Below are positions 7,852 through 16,322 of a DNA stretch of 64,000 bases, one piece after another. The stretch's first letter is position 1, and each line of letters starts with the position of its first letter. The translations under genes were made by a program, and so were the position numbers. Under the pieces are notes generated by a model that had not been told where the DNA came from, did no database searches, and worked only from the letters and a program-made list of their open reading frames with translations. This DNA comes from G016756615 sp035556195 (GTDB lineage Bacteria > Pseudomonadota > Alphaproteobacteria > Rhizobiales > Rhizobiaceae), in assembly GCA_035556195.1 (NCBI GenBank), contig DATMFK010000022.1, positions 11,431 through 75,430 on the forward strand, given 5' to 3'.

Positions 7852-7922
7852 CCAGCGCTTCCCAAGCTTTCGAAATTCTGATTTGGGAAACCCGCGCTGG
7901 CAGGGCTGGCGCGGGTTTTTTC
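7852..7922 (+). promoter_or_regulatory. Candidate attenuator between rplT and pheS
   Basis: Two mutually exclusive folds can be drawn. In the terminated form TTCCCAA (7859-7865) pairs with TTGGGAA (7883-7889), next to the terminator stem at 7890-7916. In the alternative form CCAGCGC (7852-7858) pairs with GCGCTGG (7894-7900), extending the first stem to 14 bp with a 4-nt bulge and destroying the terminator's left arm. The left antiterminator arm begins three bases after the rplT stop codon, so a terminating ribosome would cover it. This is read from sequence only. Confidence 0.5.
7890..7922 (+). terminator. Intrinsic terminator between rplT and pheS
   Basis: ACCCGCGC (7890-7897) pairs perfectly with GCGCGGGT (7909-7916) around an 11-nt loop and is followed by a T-rich tract (TTTTTTCTTT). 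It ends the ribosomal-protein transcript or, if conditional, controls pheS. Confidence 0.88.
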
Positions 7923-7965
7923 TTTGCATGATCGACAGGCCACTTGGCCAGGACAGGTCCCGAAC

Positions 7966-9051
7966 ATGAGCGAACTTGCCACTCTTGAAGCTTCCCTTCT
8001 CTCCGAGATCGCCGCGGCCGGCGACGAGCAGGCGATCGAGGCCGTGCGCGTCGCCGCGCTCGGAAAGAAGGGGTCCGTATCGGAGATGTTGAAGACGCTG
8101 GGCTCGATGAGCCCGGAGGAACGGCAGTCCAAAGGCCCGGCGATCAACGGGTTGAAGAACCGCGTGACCGAGGCGCTCTCCGCGCGCAGGGCGGAACTGA
8201 AGGATGCGGCGATCGCCGCCAGGCTGGCCGCGGAGACGGTGGACGTGACATTGCCGGTGCGCCAATCGCCGGCCGAGCGTGGCCGCATCCATCCGATCAG
8301 CCAGGTGATCGACGAGATCACCGCGATCTTCGCCGATCTAGGCTTCTCCATCGCGGAGGGGCCGGATGTCGAAACCGACTATTACAATTTCACGGCGTTG
8401 AACTTCCCCGAGGGCCACCCCGCACGGGAAATGCACGATACATTCTTCTTCCCGCCCGACGCCGACGGCGCACGGAAGCTGCTGCGCACCCACACCTCGC
8501 CGGTCCAGATCCGCACCATGGAAGCGCAGAAGCCGCCGATCCGGATCGTCATCCCCGGCAAGACCTACCGGCAGGATTCCGACGCCACCCATTCGCCCAT
8601 GTTCCATCAGGTGGAGGGGCTGGTCATCGACAAGACCGCCAATGTCGCCAACATGAAATGGGTGCTGGAGGAATTCTGCAAAGCGTTCTTCGAGGTGCCC
8701 TCGGTCAAGATGCGCTTCCGGCCGAGCTTCTTCCCCTTCACGGAGCCGAGCCTCGAGGTCGATATCCAGTGCGACCGTTCGCGGCCGGGCGAGGTGCGTT
8801 TCGGCGAGGGTTCCGATTGGATGGAGATCCTGGGCTGCGGTATGGTTCACCCCAACGTGCTGCGTTATGGCGGCCTTGACCCGGACGAGTATCAGGGCTT
8901 CGCCTGGGGCATGGGCATCGACCGCATCGCCATGCTGAAATACGGCATGCCCGATCTGCGCGCCTTCTTCGACGCCGACGTGCGCTGGCTCGCGCATTAC
9001 GGTTTCCGGCCCCTCGACATGCCGACCTTGTTCGGGGGGCTCAGTTCGTGA
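7966..9051 (+). CDS. pheS: Phenylalanyl-tRNA synthetase alpha subunit
   Basis: PheS is the catalytic subunit of the heterotetrameric PheRS, charging tRNA-Phe. The 361-residue product has the N-terminal coiled coil (MSELATLEASLLSEI, about residues 1-90), then class II motifs: motif 1 region HPISQVIDEI, motif 2 HTSPVQIRTM with FRPSFFPFTEPS, and motif 3 GFAWGMGIDRIAML near the C-terminus. The ATG at 7966 is the family start; the frame is open 14 codons upstream. Unlike the textbook pheST operon, a GFA-family gene lies between pheS and pheT, overlapping the pheS stop by 4 bp. Confidence 0.97.
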   Translation: MSELATLEASLLSEIAAAGDEQAIEAVRVAALGKKGSVSEMLKTLGSMSPEERQSKGPAINGLKNRVTEALSARRAELKDAAIAARLAAETVDVTLPVRQSPAERGRIHPISQVIDEITAIFADLGFSIAEGPDVETDYYNFTALNFPEGHPAREMHDTFFFPPDADGARKLLRTHTSPVQIRTMEAQKPPIRIVIPGKTYRQDSDATHSPMFHQVEGLVIDKTANVANMKWVLEEFCKAFFEVPSVKMRFRPSFFPFTEPSLEVDIQCDRSRPGEVRFGEGSDWMEILGCGMVHPNVLRYGGLDPDEYQGFAWGMGIDRIAMLKYGMPDLRAFFDADVRWLAHYGFRPLDMPTLFGGLSS

Positions 9052-9455
9052 CGGCACTGCATTCCGGTAGCTGCCGCTGCGGCGCCGTACGCTTCGAGGC
9101 GTCGGCCGATCCGCTTCACGTCAGCTACTGTCATTGCACGGATTGCCGCAAGGCGTCGGGCGCGCCGGTCTCGGCTTTCGTCGGTTTCATGGCCGACGCG
9201 GTCGTCATCTCCGGCGATACGCTGAAGAGCTACGTCAACGGTCCGGTGAGCCGAAGCTTCTGCAGGAAATGCGGCTCGCCCATCGCCTATCTCGACGCGC
9301 GCCTGCCCGACAGCATCTATTTCATGCTCGGCGTCATGGACCTGGCCGCCTACTACAAGCCGACCGTGCACGCATGGGTGCGGGAGCAGCTTCCTTTCGT
9401 GCACATGCCCGACGGTCTGCCGCGCCATCTGACCAGCAGCGTTCCAAGACCCTAG
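9048..9455 (+). CDS. GFA-family (Mss4-like) zinc protein
   Basis: A 135-residue protein of the glutathione-dependent formaldehyde-activating (GFA/CENP-V) family. Zinc ligand motifs are visible: CRC near residue 9, CHCTDC near residue 29, and CRKCGSP near residue 70. Most members have no proven substrate, and activity toward S-hydroxymethylglutathione is disputed even in the founding enzyme. It starts with a GTG inside the pheS stop (GTGA overlap), implying translational coupling, and is followed by pheT 39 bp later. Its position in the PheRS operon looks like a passenger gene. Confidence 0.88.
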   Translation: MTALHSGSCRCGAVRFEASADPLHVSYCHCTDCRKASGAPVSAFVGFMADAVVISGDTLKSYVNGPVSRSFCRKCGSPIAYLDARLPDSIYFMLGVMDLAAYYKPTVHAWVREQLPFVHMPDGLPRHLTSSVPRP

Positions 9456-9494
9456 ACCTCAAATGAGACCGGAAGACCTCCGGAGGATTGCCCG

Positions 9495-11909
9495 ATGAAA
9501 TTCACACTTTCCTGGCTCAAGGATCACCTCGAAACCGAAGCTTCGCTCGACGAGATCGTCGAGCGGCTGACGGCCATCGGTCTCGAGGTCGAATCGGTCG
9601 ACGACAAGGCGAATCTCAAGCCCTTTGTCATCGCCAAGGTGCTCACCGCCGGCCGGCATCCCGACGCCGACAAGCTGCAGGTGCTGACGGTCGATACCGG
9701 AGACGGCAAGCCTATCCAAGTCGTATGCGGCGCGCCCAATGCGCGAGCCGGACTGATCGGCGCCTTCGCGGCGCCCGGCACCTATGTGCCCGGTATCGAC
9801 GTGACCCTGTCGGTCGGAAAGATCAGGGGCGTCGAAAGCCATGGCATGATGTGCTCGGAACGCGAGCTTCAGCTCTCCGACGAACATGACGGCATCATCG
9901 ACCTGCCGTCGGACGCGCCGGTCGGCCGATCCTTTGCGGCCTGGGCGCATCTCGACGATCCGGTGATCGAAATCAACCTGACGCCGAACAGGCCGGATGC
10001 CACCGGCGTCTACGGCATCGCCCGGGACCTTGCGGCCAGCGGTCTCGGCCGCTTGAAGACGCCGCCGGTGGAAGCGATCCCGGGCAGGGGCAAGACGCCG
10101 GTTGCGGTGAAGCTCGAGTTCGGCGACACGCCGCCGCTCTGTCACGGCTTCGCGCTGCGCCTCGTGCGGGGCGTCAAGAACGGTCCCTCGCCGAAATGGC
10201 TGCAGCGGCGGCTGATCGCGATCGGCCTTCGCCCGATCAACGCGCTGGTCGATATCACCAACTACATCACCTTCGACCGCGGCAGGCCGCTTCACGTGTT
10301 CGACGCGGCGAAAGTCGCCGGAGACCTCGTCGTGCGCCGCGCGGCGCAAGGCGAGAAGGTCCTTGCCTTGGACGGTCGCGAATACGAGCTCACGCCTGAA
10401 ATGTGCGTGATCGCCGACCGCGACGGTGTCGAATCGATTGCGGGTGTCATGGGCGGCGAGCATTCCGGCTGTGACGAGAATACGACCGACGTGCTGATCG
10501 AGTCGGCACTTTGGGAGCCGCTCAACATCGCCCGCACCGGCCGCGCACTGGGCATCATCACCGATGCGCGGTACCGCTTCGAGCGCGGAGTCGACCCGGA
10601 ATTCATGATCCCCGGCCTGGAGCTTGCAACCCGGCTGGTTCTCGATTTCTGCGGCGGCGAGCCGGCCGAGACGGAGGTCGTGGGCTATGCCGGCCACAAG
10701 GCGAAGCTCGTCCCCTTCCCTGTCTCGGAGGTAAAAAGGCTCACCGGGCTCGACGTGCCCAAGGCCGAAAGCCTTGAGATCCTGACGCGGCTCGGCTTCC
10801 AGCCTCGGGGGTCGGGCGACGTCGTCGACGTGGCCGTTCCGTCCTGGCGACCGGATGTGGACGGGAAGGCCGATCTGGTCGAGGAAGTCATGCGCATGCA
10901 TGGCGTCGACAACATCGCGCCGGAGCCGATGGTCAATCATGATGCCGTCAATGGGAAGATCCTGACGACCCTGCAGATCCGCACCCGTGCCGCCAGACGG
11001 GCGCTCGCCGTGCGCGGCATGATGGAAGCCGTCACCTGGTCGTTCATTCCGGCCAAGCACGCGGAATGGTTCGGCGGCGGCCAGGTGGCCCTCAAGCTCG
11101 CCAACCCCATTGCCGCCGACATGTCCGACATGCGGCCGTCGCTGTTGCCCGGCCTGATCGCGGCGGCGCAGCGCAACGCCGACAAGGGCATCGGCGATGT
11201 GGCGCTCTTCGAAGTCTCGGGCACCTATGAGAGCGATATGCCGAACGGGCAGCGCCGCGTGGCGGCGGGCGTGCGGCGCGGCACTGCCAAGCTCGACGGC
11301 GCCGGACGCCACTGGGCCGGCAACGCCGCTCCGGTCGGCGTGTTCGATGCCAAGGCCGACGCGCTTGCCGTGCTGGAGGCCTGCGGTGCCCCGGTCGAGA
11401 AGCTGCAGATCGAGGCGGGCGGGCCATCCTGGTATCACCCTGGACGTTCCGGCACGATCAAGCTCGGCCCGAAGACGGTTCTCGGCACCTTCGGCGAATT
11501 CCACCCGAAGACGCTCGAAGTGCTCGACGTGGCGGGGCCGCTCGCCGGTTTCGAGGTCTATGTCGACGCCGTCCCCGAGCCCAAGGCGAAGCCGACGCGC
11601 ACCAAGCCGAAGCTCGAACTTTCGCCGTTCCAGGCGGTGAAACGCGACTTCGCCTTTGTGGTCGACAAGCCGGTCGAGGCGGGCGCACTGGTCCGAGCCG
11701 CCCTCGCCGCCGATAAGAAGCTGATCACCGGCGTATCGGTGTTCGACGTCTTCGAAGGCGCTTCGCTGGGCGCCGACAAGAAGTCGGTGGCCATCGAGGT
11801 GTCGATCCAGCCGGTCGACAAGACGCTGACCGACGAGGATTTCGAGGCGCTCGCCGGCCGCATCGTCGAGAATGTGAAGAAGCAGACGGGCGGCGTGCTG
11901 CGCGCCTGA
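9495..11909 (+). CDS. pheT: Phenylalanyl-tRNA synthetase beta subunit
   Basis: The 804-residue PheT has all expected domains: an N-terminal tRNA-binding EMAP-like domain (about residues 40-150, LQVLTVDTG and VVCGAPNAR), B3/B4 editing domain in the middle, B5 (about 400-475), the inactive class-II-like core, and a C-terminal FDX-ACB anticodon-binding domain (residues 710-803, from PFQAVKRDFAFVVDKPV). It partners with PheS and edits Tyr-tRNA-Phe. The ATG at 9495 follows GGAGGA. Length matches the bacterial family. Confidence 0.97.
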   Translation: MKFTLSWLKDHLETEASLDEIVERLTAIGLEVESVDDKANLKPFVIAKVLTAGRHPDADKLQVLTVDTGDGKPIQVVCGAPNARAGLIGAFAAPGTYVPGIDVTLSVGKIRGVESHGMMCSERELQLSDEHDGIIDLPSDAPVGRSFAAWAHLDDPVIEINLTPNRPDATGVYGIARDLAASGLGRLKTPPVEAIPGRGKTPVAVKLEFGDTPPLCHGFALRLVRGVKNGPSPKWLQRRLIAIGLRPINALVDITNYITFDRGRPLHVFDAAKVAGDLVVRRAAQGEKVLALDGREYELTPEMCVIADRDGVESIAGVMGGEHSGCDENTTDVLIESALWEPLNIARTGRALGIITDARYRFERGVDPEFMIPGLELATRLVLDFCGGEPAETEVVGYAGHKAKLVPFPVSEVKRLTGLDVPKAESLEILTRLGFQPRGSGDVVDVAVPSWRPDVDGKADLVEEVMRMHGVDNIAPEPMVNHDAVNGKILTTLQIRTRAARRALAVRGMMEAVTWSFIPAKHAEWFGGGQVALKLANPIAADMSDMRPSLLPGLIAAAQRNADKGIGDVALFEVSGTYESDMPNGQRRVAAGVRRGTAKLDGAGRHWAGNAAPVGVFDAKADALAVLEACGAPVEKLQIEAGGPSWYHPGRSGTIKLGPKTVLGTFGEFHPKTLEVLDVAGPLAGFEVYVDAVPEPKAKPTRTKPKLELSPFQAVKRDFAFVVDKPVEAGALVRAALAADKKLITGVSVFDVFEGASLGADKKSVAIEVSIQPVDKTLTDEDFEALAGRIVENVKKQTGGVLRA

Positions 11910-11986
11910 CCGGAGGCCGGGAAGACCGGCGGGGCTCCAGGCGTTAACGAGCCCAGGCGGGCGAAGCCAGCCCGGAGGCGCCGGTC

Positions 11987-12625
11987 ATGATGCGCAACAG
12001 CAGGCAGGCATATGGACTGGTCGCGATCGTCCTTCATTGGCTGATCGCGCTGCTCATCATCGGGCAATTGGTGTTCGGCACGTTGATGGTGAGGCTGGCC
12101 GACCAGCGGCTCGCCTTCGAGCTCATCCAGTGGCACAAATCCTTCGGCTTGCTGACATTGGCCCTGGTCGTCATCAGATTGGCGTGGCGGCTGGCCGGCC
12201 CCTTACCGTCGTATCCGCCCACGCTGCCGGGCTGGGAGGTAAGATCGGCCCGTATCATGCACCGGCTGCTCTACGGGCTCATGCTGGCCCTGCCCCTCAG
12301 TGGTTGGGCGCTGGTCTCCGTATCGGTTCTCGCCATTCCGACCCTTGCCTTCTATCTCGTCCTGGTTCCTAATCTGCCGCTCGGCGTGTCGGAAGGCGCG
12401 GAGGACTTCTGGAGCGCGGCGCACCGTTTGCTCGGATATGCGATGATGGTTCTCGTGTCCGTGCATGTGGCCGCCTCGCTCCGCCACGAATTCTGGCTGG
12501 GGAACGGATTGTTGTGGCGCATGCTGGCGCCGCGGCGGTCGCGGTTTCGTGAAGACCCGTCGCGGAATTTCGCCGAAGGGCGATCCGTTGATGCCGCGCA
12601 AGCGCAGCGTCGGAGGACGAGATGA
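11987..12625 (+). CDS. Cytochrome b561 (CybB/YodB family)
   Basis: A 212-residue inner-membrane di-heme protein with four hydrophobic segments (about residues 10-32, 45-67, 90-115 and 140-165). Histidines expected to ligate heme are seen in VLHWLIAL, QWHKSFGL, AHRLLGY and SVHVAAS. It would move electrons between the quinone pool and a partner. The start is the double ATG at 11987/11990. Its stop overlaps the yceI start by 4 bp; cytochrome b561-yceI pairs are common and suggest an isoprenoid-quinone-related periplasmic function. Confidence 0.92.
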   Translation: MMRNSRQAYGLVAIVLHWLIALLIIGQLVFGTLMVRLADQRLAFELIQWHKSFGLLTLALVVIRLAWRLAGPLPSYPPTLPGWEVRSARIMHRLLYGLMLALPLSGWALVSVSVLAIPTLAFYLVLVPNLPLGVSEGAEDFWSAAHRLLGYAMMVLVSVHVAASLRHEFWLGNGLLWRMLAPRRSRFREDPSRNFAEGRSVDAAQAQRRRTR

Positions 12626-13188
12626 TGGCCCGGCTCACTGGCATTGGACTGCTCCTTGCCTTGCCCGCCGTCGCGGCGGTGTCGCTGGGTGATGCGGCCG
12701 GCCGCTACGTCATCAATGAGAGCGGGTCCACAATCGCCTTCGCCATACCCAAGGCGGGAGGCGGTGCCCTGACCGGCACCTTCGGTCGCTTCCGGGGCAC
12801 CATCCAGATCAACGGGCAGAACATCGCGAATTCGCGGGTGGATATCACCATCTTCCCCGAGAGCCTGCGCACTGGCGAAAGCCGCACCGACGCCTTCCTC
12901 AAATCCGACGCGGTATTCGACACGGCCCACGAAAAGGAGATCCATTTCCGCTCCAACGCGGTGAAGCGCACGGGCGACAGCACGGCGGTGGTTTCGGGGC
13001 CGCTCACCGCCCGCGGACGTACCGGCAATGAAAGCTTCAACGTCGAACTCAAGGACCTCGCGAAGGGGGCGATCAGCTTCCGCGTCACCGGGAAGGTGCT
13101 GCGCTCGCGCTATGGCATGGATGTCGGCACGCCGATCTATTCCAACACTGTCGACTTCGACATGACGCTGGCCGCCCGGCGCGGGTGA
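12622..13188 (+). CDS. yceI: YceI-family periplasmic lipid/polyisoprenoid-binding protein
   Basis: A 188-residue protein with a signal peptide (MMARLTGIGLLLALPAVAAVS) followed by the YceI lipocalin-like beta barrel, starting AGRYVINESGSTIAFAIPK and including TDAFLKSDAVFDTAHEKEIHF, the family hallmark. YceI proteins bind long polyisoprenoids such as quinones in the periplasm. It overlaps the upstream cytochrome b561 gene by 4 bp (ATGA), so the two are translated together. Confidence 0.93.
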   Translation: MMARLTGIGLLLALPAVAAVSLGDAAGRYVINESGSTIAFAIPKAGGGALTGTFGRFRGTIQINGQNIANSRVDITIFPESLRTGESRTDAFLKSDAVFDTAHEKEIHFRSNAVKRTGDSTAVVSGPLTARGRTGNESFNVELKDLAKGAISFRVTGKVLRSRYGMDVGTPIYSNTVDFDMTLAARRG

Positions 13189-13262
13189 AGGAGAGGAAGC
13201 CCGCCGCTTCTCTTTCCGGCTTCGGCCCGCTACGCTGCGGGCAAAGCCATAGGGAGGAGAAC

Positions 13263-14249
13263 ATGTTTCGCTGGGGAGTTCTTTCCACCGCCAAGATCGC
13301 GCGCGAGCACCTGATCCCGGCAATCATGGATTCCGACAATGGCGTGCTGTCGGCGATCGCCAGCCGAGACCTCGCCAAGGCGCGAGGGCTTGCCGAGCGT
13401 TTCGGTGCGCCGCATGCCTTCGGATCCTACGAGGAGCTTCTCGCTTCGGACGCGGTCGACGGTGTCTACATTCCCTTGCCGACGTCGCAGCATGTCGAGT
13501 GGACGCGCAGGGCGGCGGAGGCCGGCAAACATGTGCTTGTCGAAAAGCCCCTGGCGCTGGACGCTCGCGACATTTCTCCTCTCATCGCGCTGCGCGACGC
13601 TAAGCAGGTGCTGATCTGCGAAGCCTTCATGGTCGTCTACCACCCGCAATGGATCAAGGTCCGGGAACTGGTGGCGGCCGGCGCGATTGGCCGGTTGCGC
13701 CACGTGCAGGGCGCCTTCTCCTATTACAATGTCGACCCTGCCAACATGCGCAACCAGCTTTCGCTCGGCGGGGGCGCGCTTCCGGACATCGGCGTCTATC
13801 CAACCGTGTCGACCCGTTTCGTCACCGGCAAGGAACCGCGCCGCGTCCAAGCGACGATCGAGCGTGACAGAACTTTCGGAACCGACATCTATTCGAGCGT
13901 CAGGGCCGATTTCGGCGAGTTCGAACTCAGTTTCTATCTCTCCACCCAGATGGCGGCCAGGCAGCTGATGGTCTTCCATGGCGAGAAAGGCTTCATCGAG
14001 GTCCATTCACCCTTCAACGCGGGCCTCTACGACCACCATCGCATCGAGCTCCACAATCAGAATCACACCGAAGCGACGGTGTTCCGCTTCCCGGGGACGC
14101 AGCAATACAGGCTCGAGGTCGAAAGCTTTGCCCGGGCGGCTCGCGGCGGCGGGGACCGGGTATTTACGCTAGAGGAATCCGTGCTCAACCAGAAGGTGAT
14201 CGATGCCATCTTCCGCGCCGGCGCGCGAGACGGCTGGGAAGCCGTCTAA
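13263..14249 (+). CDS. Gfo/Idh/MocA-family NAD(P)-dependent oxidoreductase
   Basis: The 328-residue protein has an N-terminal Rossmann domain (MFRWGVLSTAKIAREHLIPAI, residues 1-120) with the EKPLALDA motif whose lysine is catalytic in this family, then the alpha/beta substrate domain (ALPDIGVYPTVSTRFV, near residue 175). Members oxidise sugars, inositols or dihydrodiols. The exact substrate is not evident. The start at 13263 follows GGGAGGAG; a longer frame from 13185 lacks family similarity. It is transcribed after yceI but has its own ribosome site. Confidence 0.92.
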   Translation: MFRWGVLSTAKIAREHLIPAIMDSDNGVLSAIASRDLAKARGLAERFGAPHAFGSYEELLASDAVDGVYIPLPTSQHVEWTRRAAEAGKHVLVEKPLALDARDISPLIALRDAKQVLICEAFMVVYHPQWIKVRELVAAGAIGRLRHVQGAFSYYNVDPANMRNQLSLGGGALPDIGVYPTVSTRFVTGKEPRRVQATIERDRTFGTDIYSSVRADFGEFELSFYLSTQMAARQLMVFHGEKGFIEVHSPFNAGLYDHHRIELHNQNHTEATVFRFPGTQQYRLEVESFARAARGGGDRVFTLEESVLNQKVIDAIFRAGARDGWEAV

Positions 14250-14345
14250 AGCGCGTCGCGATCTTTCAGATTCGCACCCGCGCTTTAAACGTTTGATTTG
14301 ACGCATGTCTTTCTCGTCATACCGGTGCCCGCTTCGGGGAGACGT
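14247..14345. repeat. Palindromic repeat at the 3' end of the oxidoreductase gene, family C
   Basis: TAAAGCGC (14247-14254) and GCGCTTTA (14280-14287) form an 8-bp inverted repeat that includes the gene's stop codon. The following GTTTGATTTGACGCATGTCTTT resembles a sequence frequent between rhizobial genes, which is recalled knowledge; no second copy was found in this window. There is no clean T-run. Confidence 0.5.
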
Positions 14346-14410
14346 GCTTTGGCTTCTCGAGAAAATGCTCGGGCCCCATGACTATTATCGGGCCGAGTAG
14401 TCTCGGCGGC

Positions 14411-14513
14411 GGAAGGTTGTTGCCGGTAAGGGCATCCGATCTTCCAACGCGAAAGTAGTTTTGGGGGACAGCGACTGAGGGGCCCGCCGAGCGGGCAGTG
14501 GAGAGAGAAGTCC
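14411..14513 (+). ncRNA. Candidate structured leader RNA of the betaine-binding protein gene
   Basis: Two adjacent folds stand out about 115-220 bp before the gene. The first is GGAAG (14411-14415) with CTTCC (14441-14445), enclosing TGCC/GGCA (14421-14424/14431-14434). The second is three nested helices: GGAC/GTCC (14466-14469/14510-14513), ACTG/CAGT (14474-14477/14496-14499) and CCCGC/GCGGG (14483-14487/14491-14495), with a purine-rich strand GGAGAGAGAA. It does not match any riboswitch class I can recall. It could also be a separate small RNA. Confidence 0.35.
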
Positions 14514-14628
14514 TTCACGGTAGCGAAAGCATAATGAAAGTTTCTCTAGCGCGCTCGCCCTCATTGTGATTTCAATGTGCATGGTGGGACGGCGTGATCG
14601 CCAGAAGGCGACGGCTGGAGGAGAGGTT

Positions 14629-15591
14629 TTGTCCAAGCTCAACTGGCTGCGGCAATGCAGCCTGTCCGTGATTGTTACGGCTGCATTCTGTGGGGCGGGC
14701 CTGACCGCCGATCTGACCGTCGGAATGCCGAACTGGCCATCGGGGCAGGCCGCCGCCAACATCATCAAATACGGCATCGAAAAGCAGCTGGGCCTCGAGG
14801 TCGACGTTCGCGAGCTGGGCACCATGACGATTTTCGCCGGCCTCGATACCGGCGAAGTCGACATCCATCCCGAGGTCTGGCACCCCAATTTCGATTCTCT
14901 CGTGAAGAAATATGTCGACGACAAGAAGACGGTACGCCTGAGCCCGAAGGAAGTTGCGGCGACCCAGGGCATTTGCACGACACGCGCGGCAGCCGAAAAA
15001 TACGGCGTCAAGGACATCCGCGACCTCACGGATCCGAAGAAGGCGGCTATCTTCGACACGGACGAAGATGGCAAAGGCGAGATGTGGATCGGCGCCGAGA
15101 CCTGGTCGTCGACGACCATAGAGAAGATCCGCGCCCGCAGCTACGGCTACGCAGAAACGATGACGTTGCTCGAAATGCCGGAGGACGTGGCCATGGCGGC
15201 CGTCGACGCGGCGGTGGCGACGGACCAGCCGATCGTGTTCTATTGCTACAGCCCACACCATGTCTTCAAGCTCCACGACATCGTGCAACTGACGGAGCCG
15301 GCCTACGACGCATCCAAATGGAAGGTGATTCTGCCCGCCGACGATACGGACTGGCTGTCGAAATCGGCGGCCGCGGTGGGATGGCCGGCCTCGCATTTCG
15401 AGATCGCGTTCTCTTCCGCGACGGCCGAGCGGCTGCCCAAGGTGGCGTCCTTCCTGTCCAAGGTGGATTTCTCGCCCATCGAGGTCACACAAATGAGCTA
15501 TGCGCTCGAAGTGGAGAGGCAGGATCCGGCTGCTTATGCGCAGCAATGGGTGGCAGACCACGCCGAACGCGTCAAAGCCTGGGCGAACTAG
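14629..15591 (+). CDS. Glycine betaine/choline-type ABC transporter substrate-binding protein (ProX/OpuAC family)
   Basis: A 320-residue periplasmic binding protein. The signal peptide spans about residues 1-26, followed by DLTVGMPNWPSGQAAANIIKYGIEKQ, the OpuAC/ProX fold with tryptophans (NWPSG, EVWHP) of the kind that form the quaternary-amine cage. A TTG at 14629 is chosen as start because GGAGGAGAGG lies just upstream and the signal peptide then begins normally; ATG codons at 14566, 14575 and 14581 lack good sites. No permease or ATPase gene adjoins it, so partners must be elsewhere. Ligand identity is inferred from the family. Confidence 0.88.
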   Translation: MSKLNWLRQCSLSVIVTAAFCGAGLTADLTVGMPNWPSGQAAANIIKYGIEKQLGLEVDVRELGTMTIFAGLDTGEVDIHPEVWHPNFDSLVKKYVDDKKTVRLSPKEVAATQGICTTRAAAEKYGVKDIRDLTDPKKAAIFDTDEDGKGEMWIGAETWSSTTIEKIRARSYGYAETMTLLEMPEDVAMAAVDAAVATDQPIVFYCYSPHHVFKLHDIVQLTEPAYDASKWKVILPADDTDWLSKSAAAVGWPASHFEIAFSSATAERLPKVASFLSKVDFSPIEVTQMSYALEVERQDPAAYAQQWVADHAERVKAWAN

Positions 15592-15605
15592 GGGAGGGCG
15601 GCGTC

Positions 15606-16316
15606 ATGATCTCGCGTGAGAAGACACTTCGACCGGATCCCTCCTCGTCATGGACGCGCCGCCGGGTAGCGGTCGCCACATTCACCGCTCTCGCCGTCCT
15701 CGCGGTGGGCGCAAGCCTCGCCTATGCAGCCCAGACCCAGATCTTCGACCCGCAGACCCGCAAATGGGTCGACTACGACAAGTCCAAGGCGCGCAAATAT
15801 TACGCGATGTACAAGCAGGTGCCGGAAGCCTTCCGGCGACAGGTCGTGCCGTTCCGCACGGCGGAGAAACCCGGAACGATCATCATCGACGGCAACCAGC
15901 ACTTCCTCTACCTCGTCCAGCCAGGGCAGACCGCGATACGCTACGGCATCGGCGTCGGCCGCGAAGGCTTCGGATGGGCCGGTATCGTGCGCGTCGGGCG
16001 CACGGCGGAATGGCCGACCTGGAAGCCCCCGGCCGAAATGGTCGAACGCGACCCCAATGCCCGCAAATATGCCAACGGCATGCCGGGCGGACCGGACAAC
16101 CCGTTGGGCGCGCGTGCCCTCTATCTCTACGAAGGCGACCAGGACACCATCTACCGAATCCATGGAACGCCCGAGCCGTGGTCGATCGGATTGAACGTGT
16201 CGTCGGGCTGCATCCGCATGAACAATGACGACATCATCGACCTCCACTCGCGCGTCGCGATCGGCGCGAAGGTCGTGGTGCTGATGCAAGGTGCCTCGCT
16301 CTACAAGGGAGTCTGA
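15606..16316 (+). CDS. L,D-transpeptidase (YkuD domain)
   Basis: A 236-residue secreted protein. A transmembrane or signal segment (about residues 18-40) is followed by a YkuD catalytic domain with H186 in RIHGTPE and the nucleophile C202 in SSGCIRM, the HxGT..SxGCIRM arrangement of active enzymes. Such enzymes form 3-3 crosslinks or attach proteins to peptidoglycan; Rhizobiales rely heavily on them. The ATG at 15606 follows AGGGGAGGG. It is 14 bp after the betaine-binding protein and 6 bp before a lipoprotein gene, so the three probably form one transcript. Confidence 0.92.
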   Translation: MISREKTLRPDPSSSWTRRRVAVATFTALAVLAVGASLAYAAQTQIFDPQTRKWVDYDKSKARKYYAMYKQVPEAFRRQVVPFRTAEKPGTIIIDGNQHFLYLVQPGQTAIRYGIGVGREGFGWAGIVRVGRTAEWPTWKPPAEMVERDPNARKYANGMPGGPDNPLGARALYLYEGDQDTIYRIHGTPEPWSIGLNVSSGCIRMNNDDIIDLHSRVAIGAKVVVLMQGASLYKGV

Positions 16317-16322
16317 CGACCG

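Noticed and set aside
7924..7965. Leader peptide for pheS attenuation
   Set aside because: The short in-frame extension before pheS has no phenylalanine codons, so a classical Phe-leader mechanism is not supported.
9459..11504. A 681-codon open frame antisense to pheT
   Set aside because: It mirrors the strongly biased codons of pheT, has no family-like motifs and no ribosome site. GC-rich genes routinely leave such open antisense frames.
14655..15605. Large upstream extension of the L,D-transpeptidase frame
   Set aside because: The frame is open through the betaine-binding protein gene in another frame, but the ATG at 15606 has a strong ribosome site and begins the signal segment.
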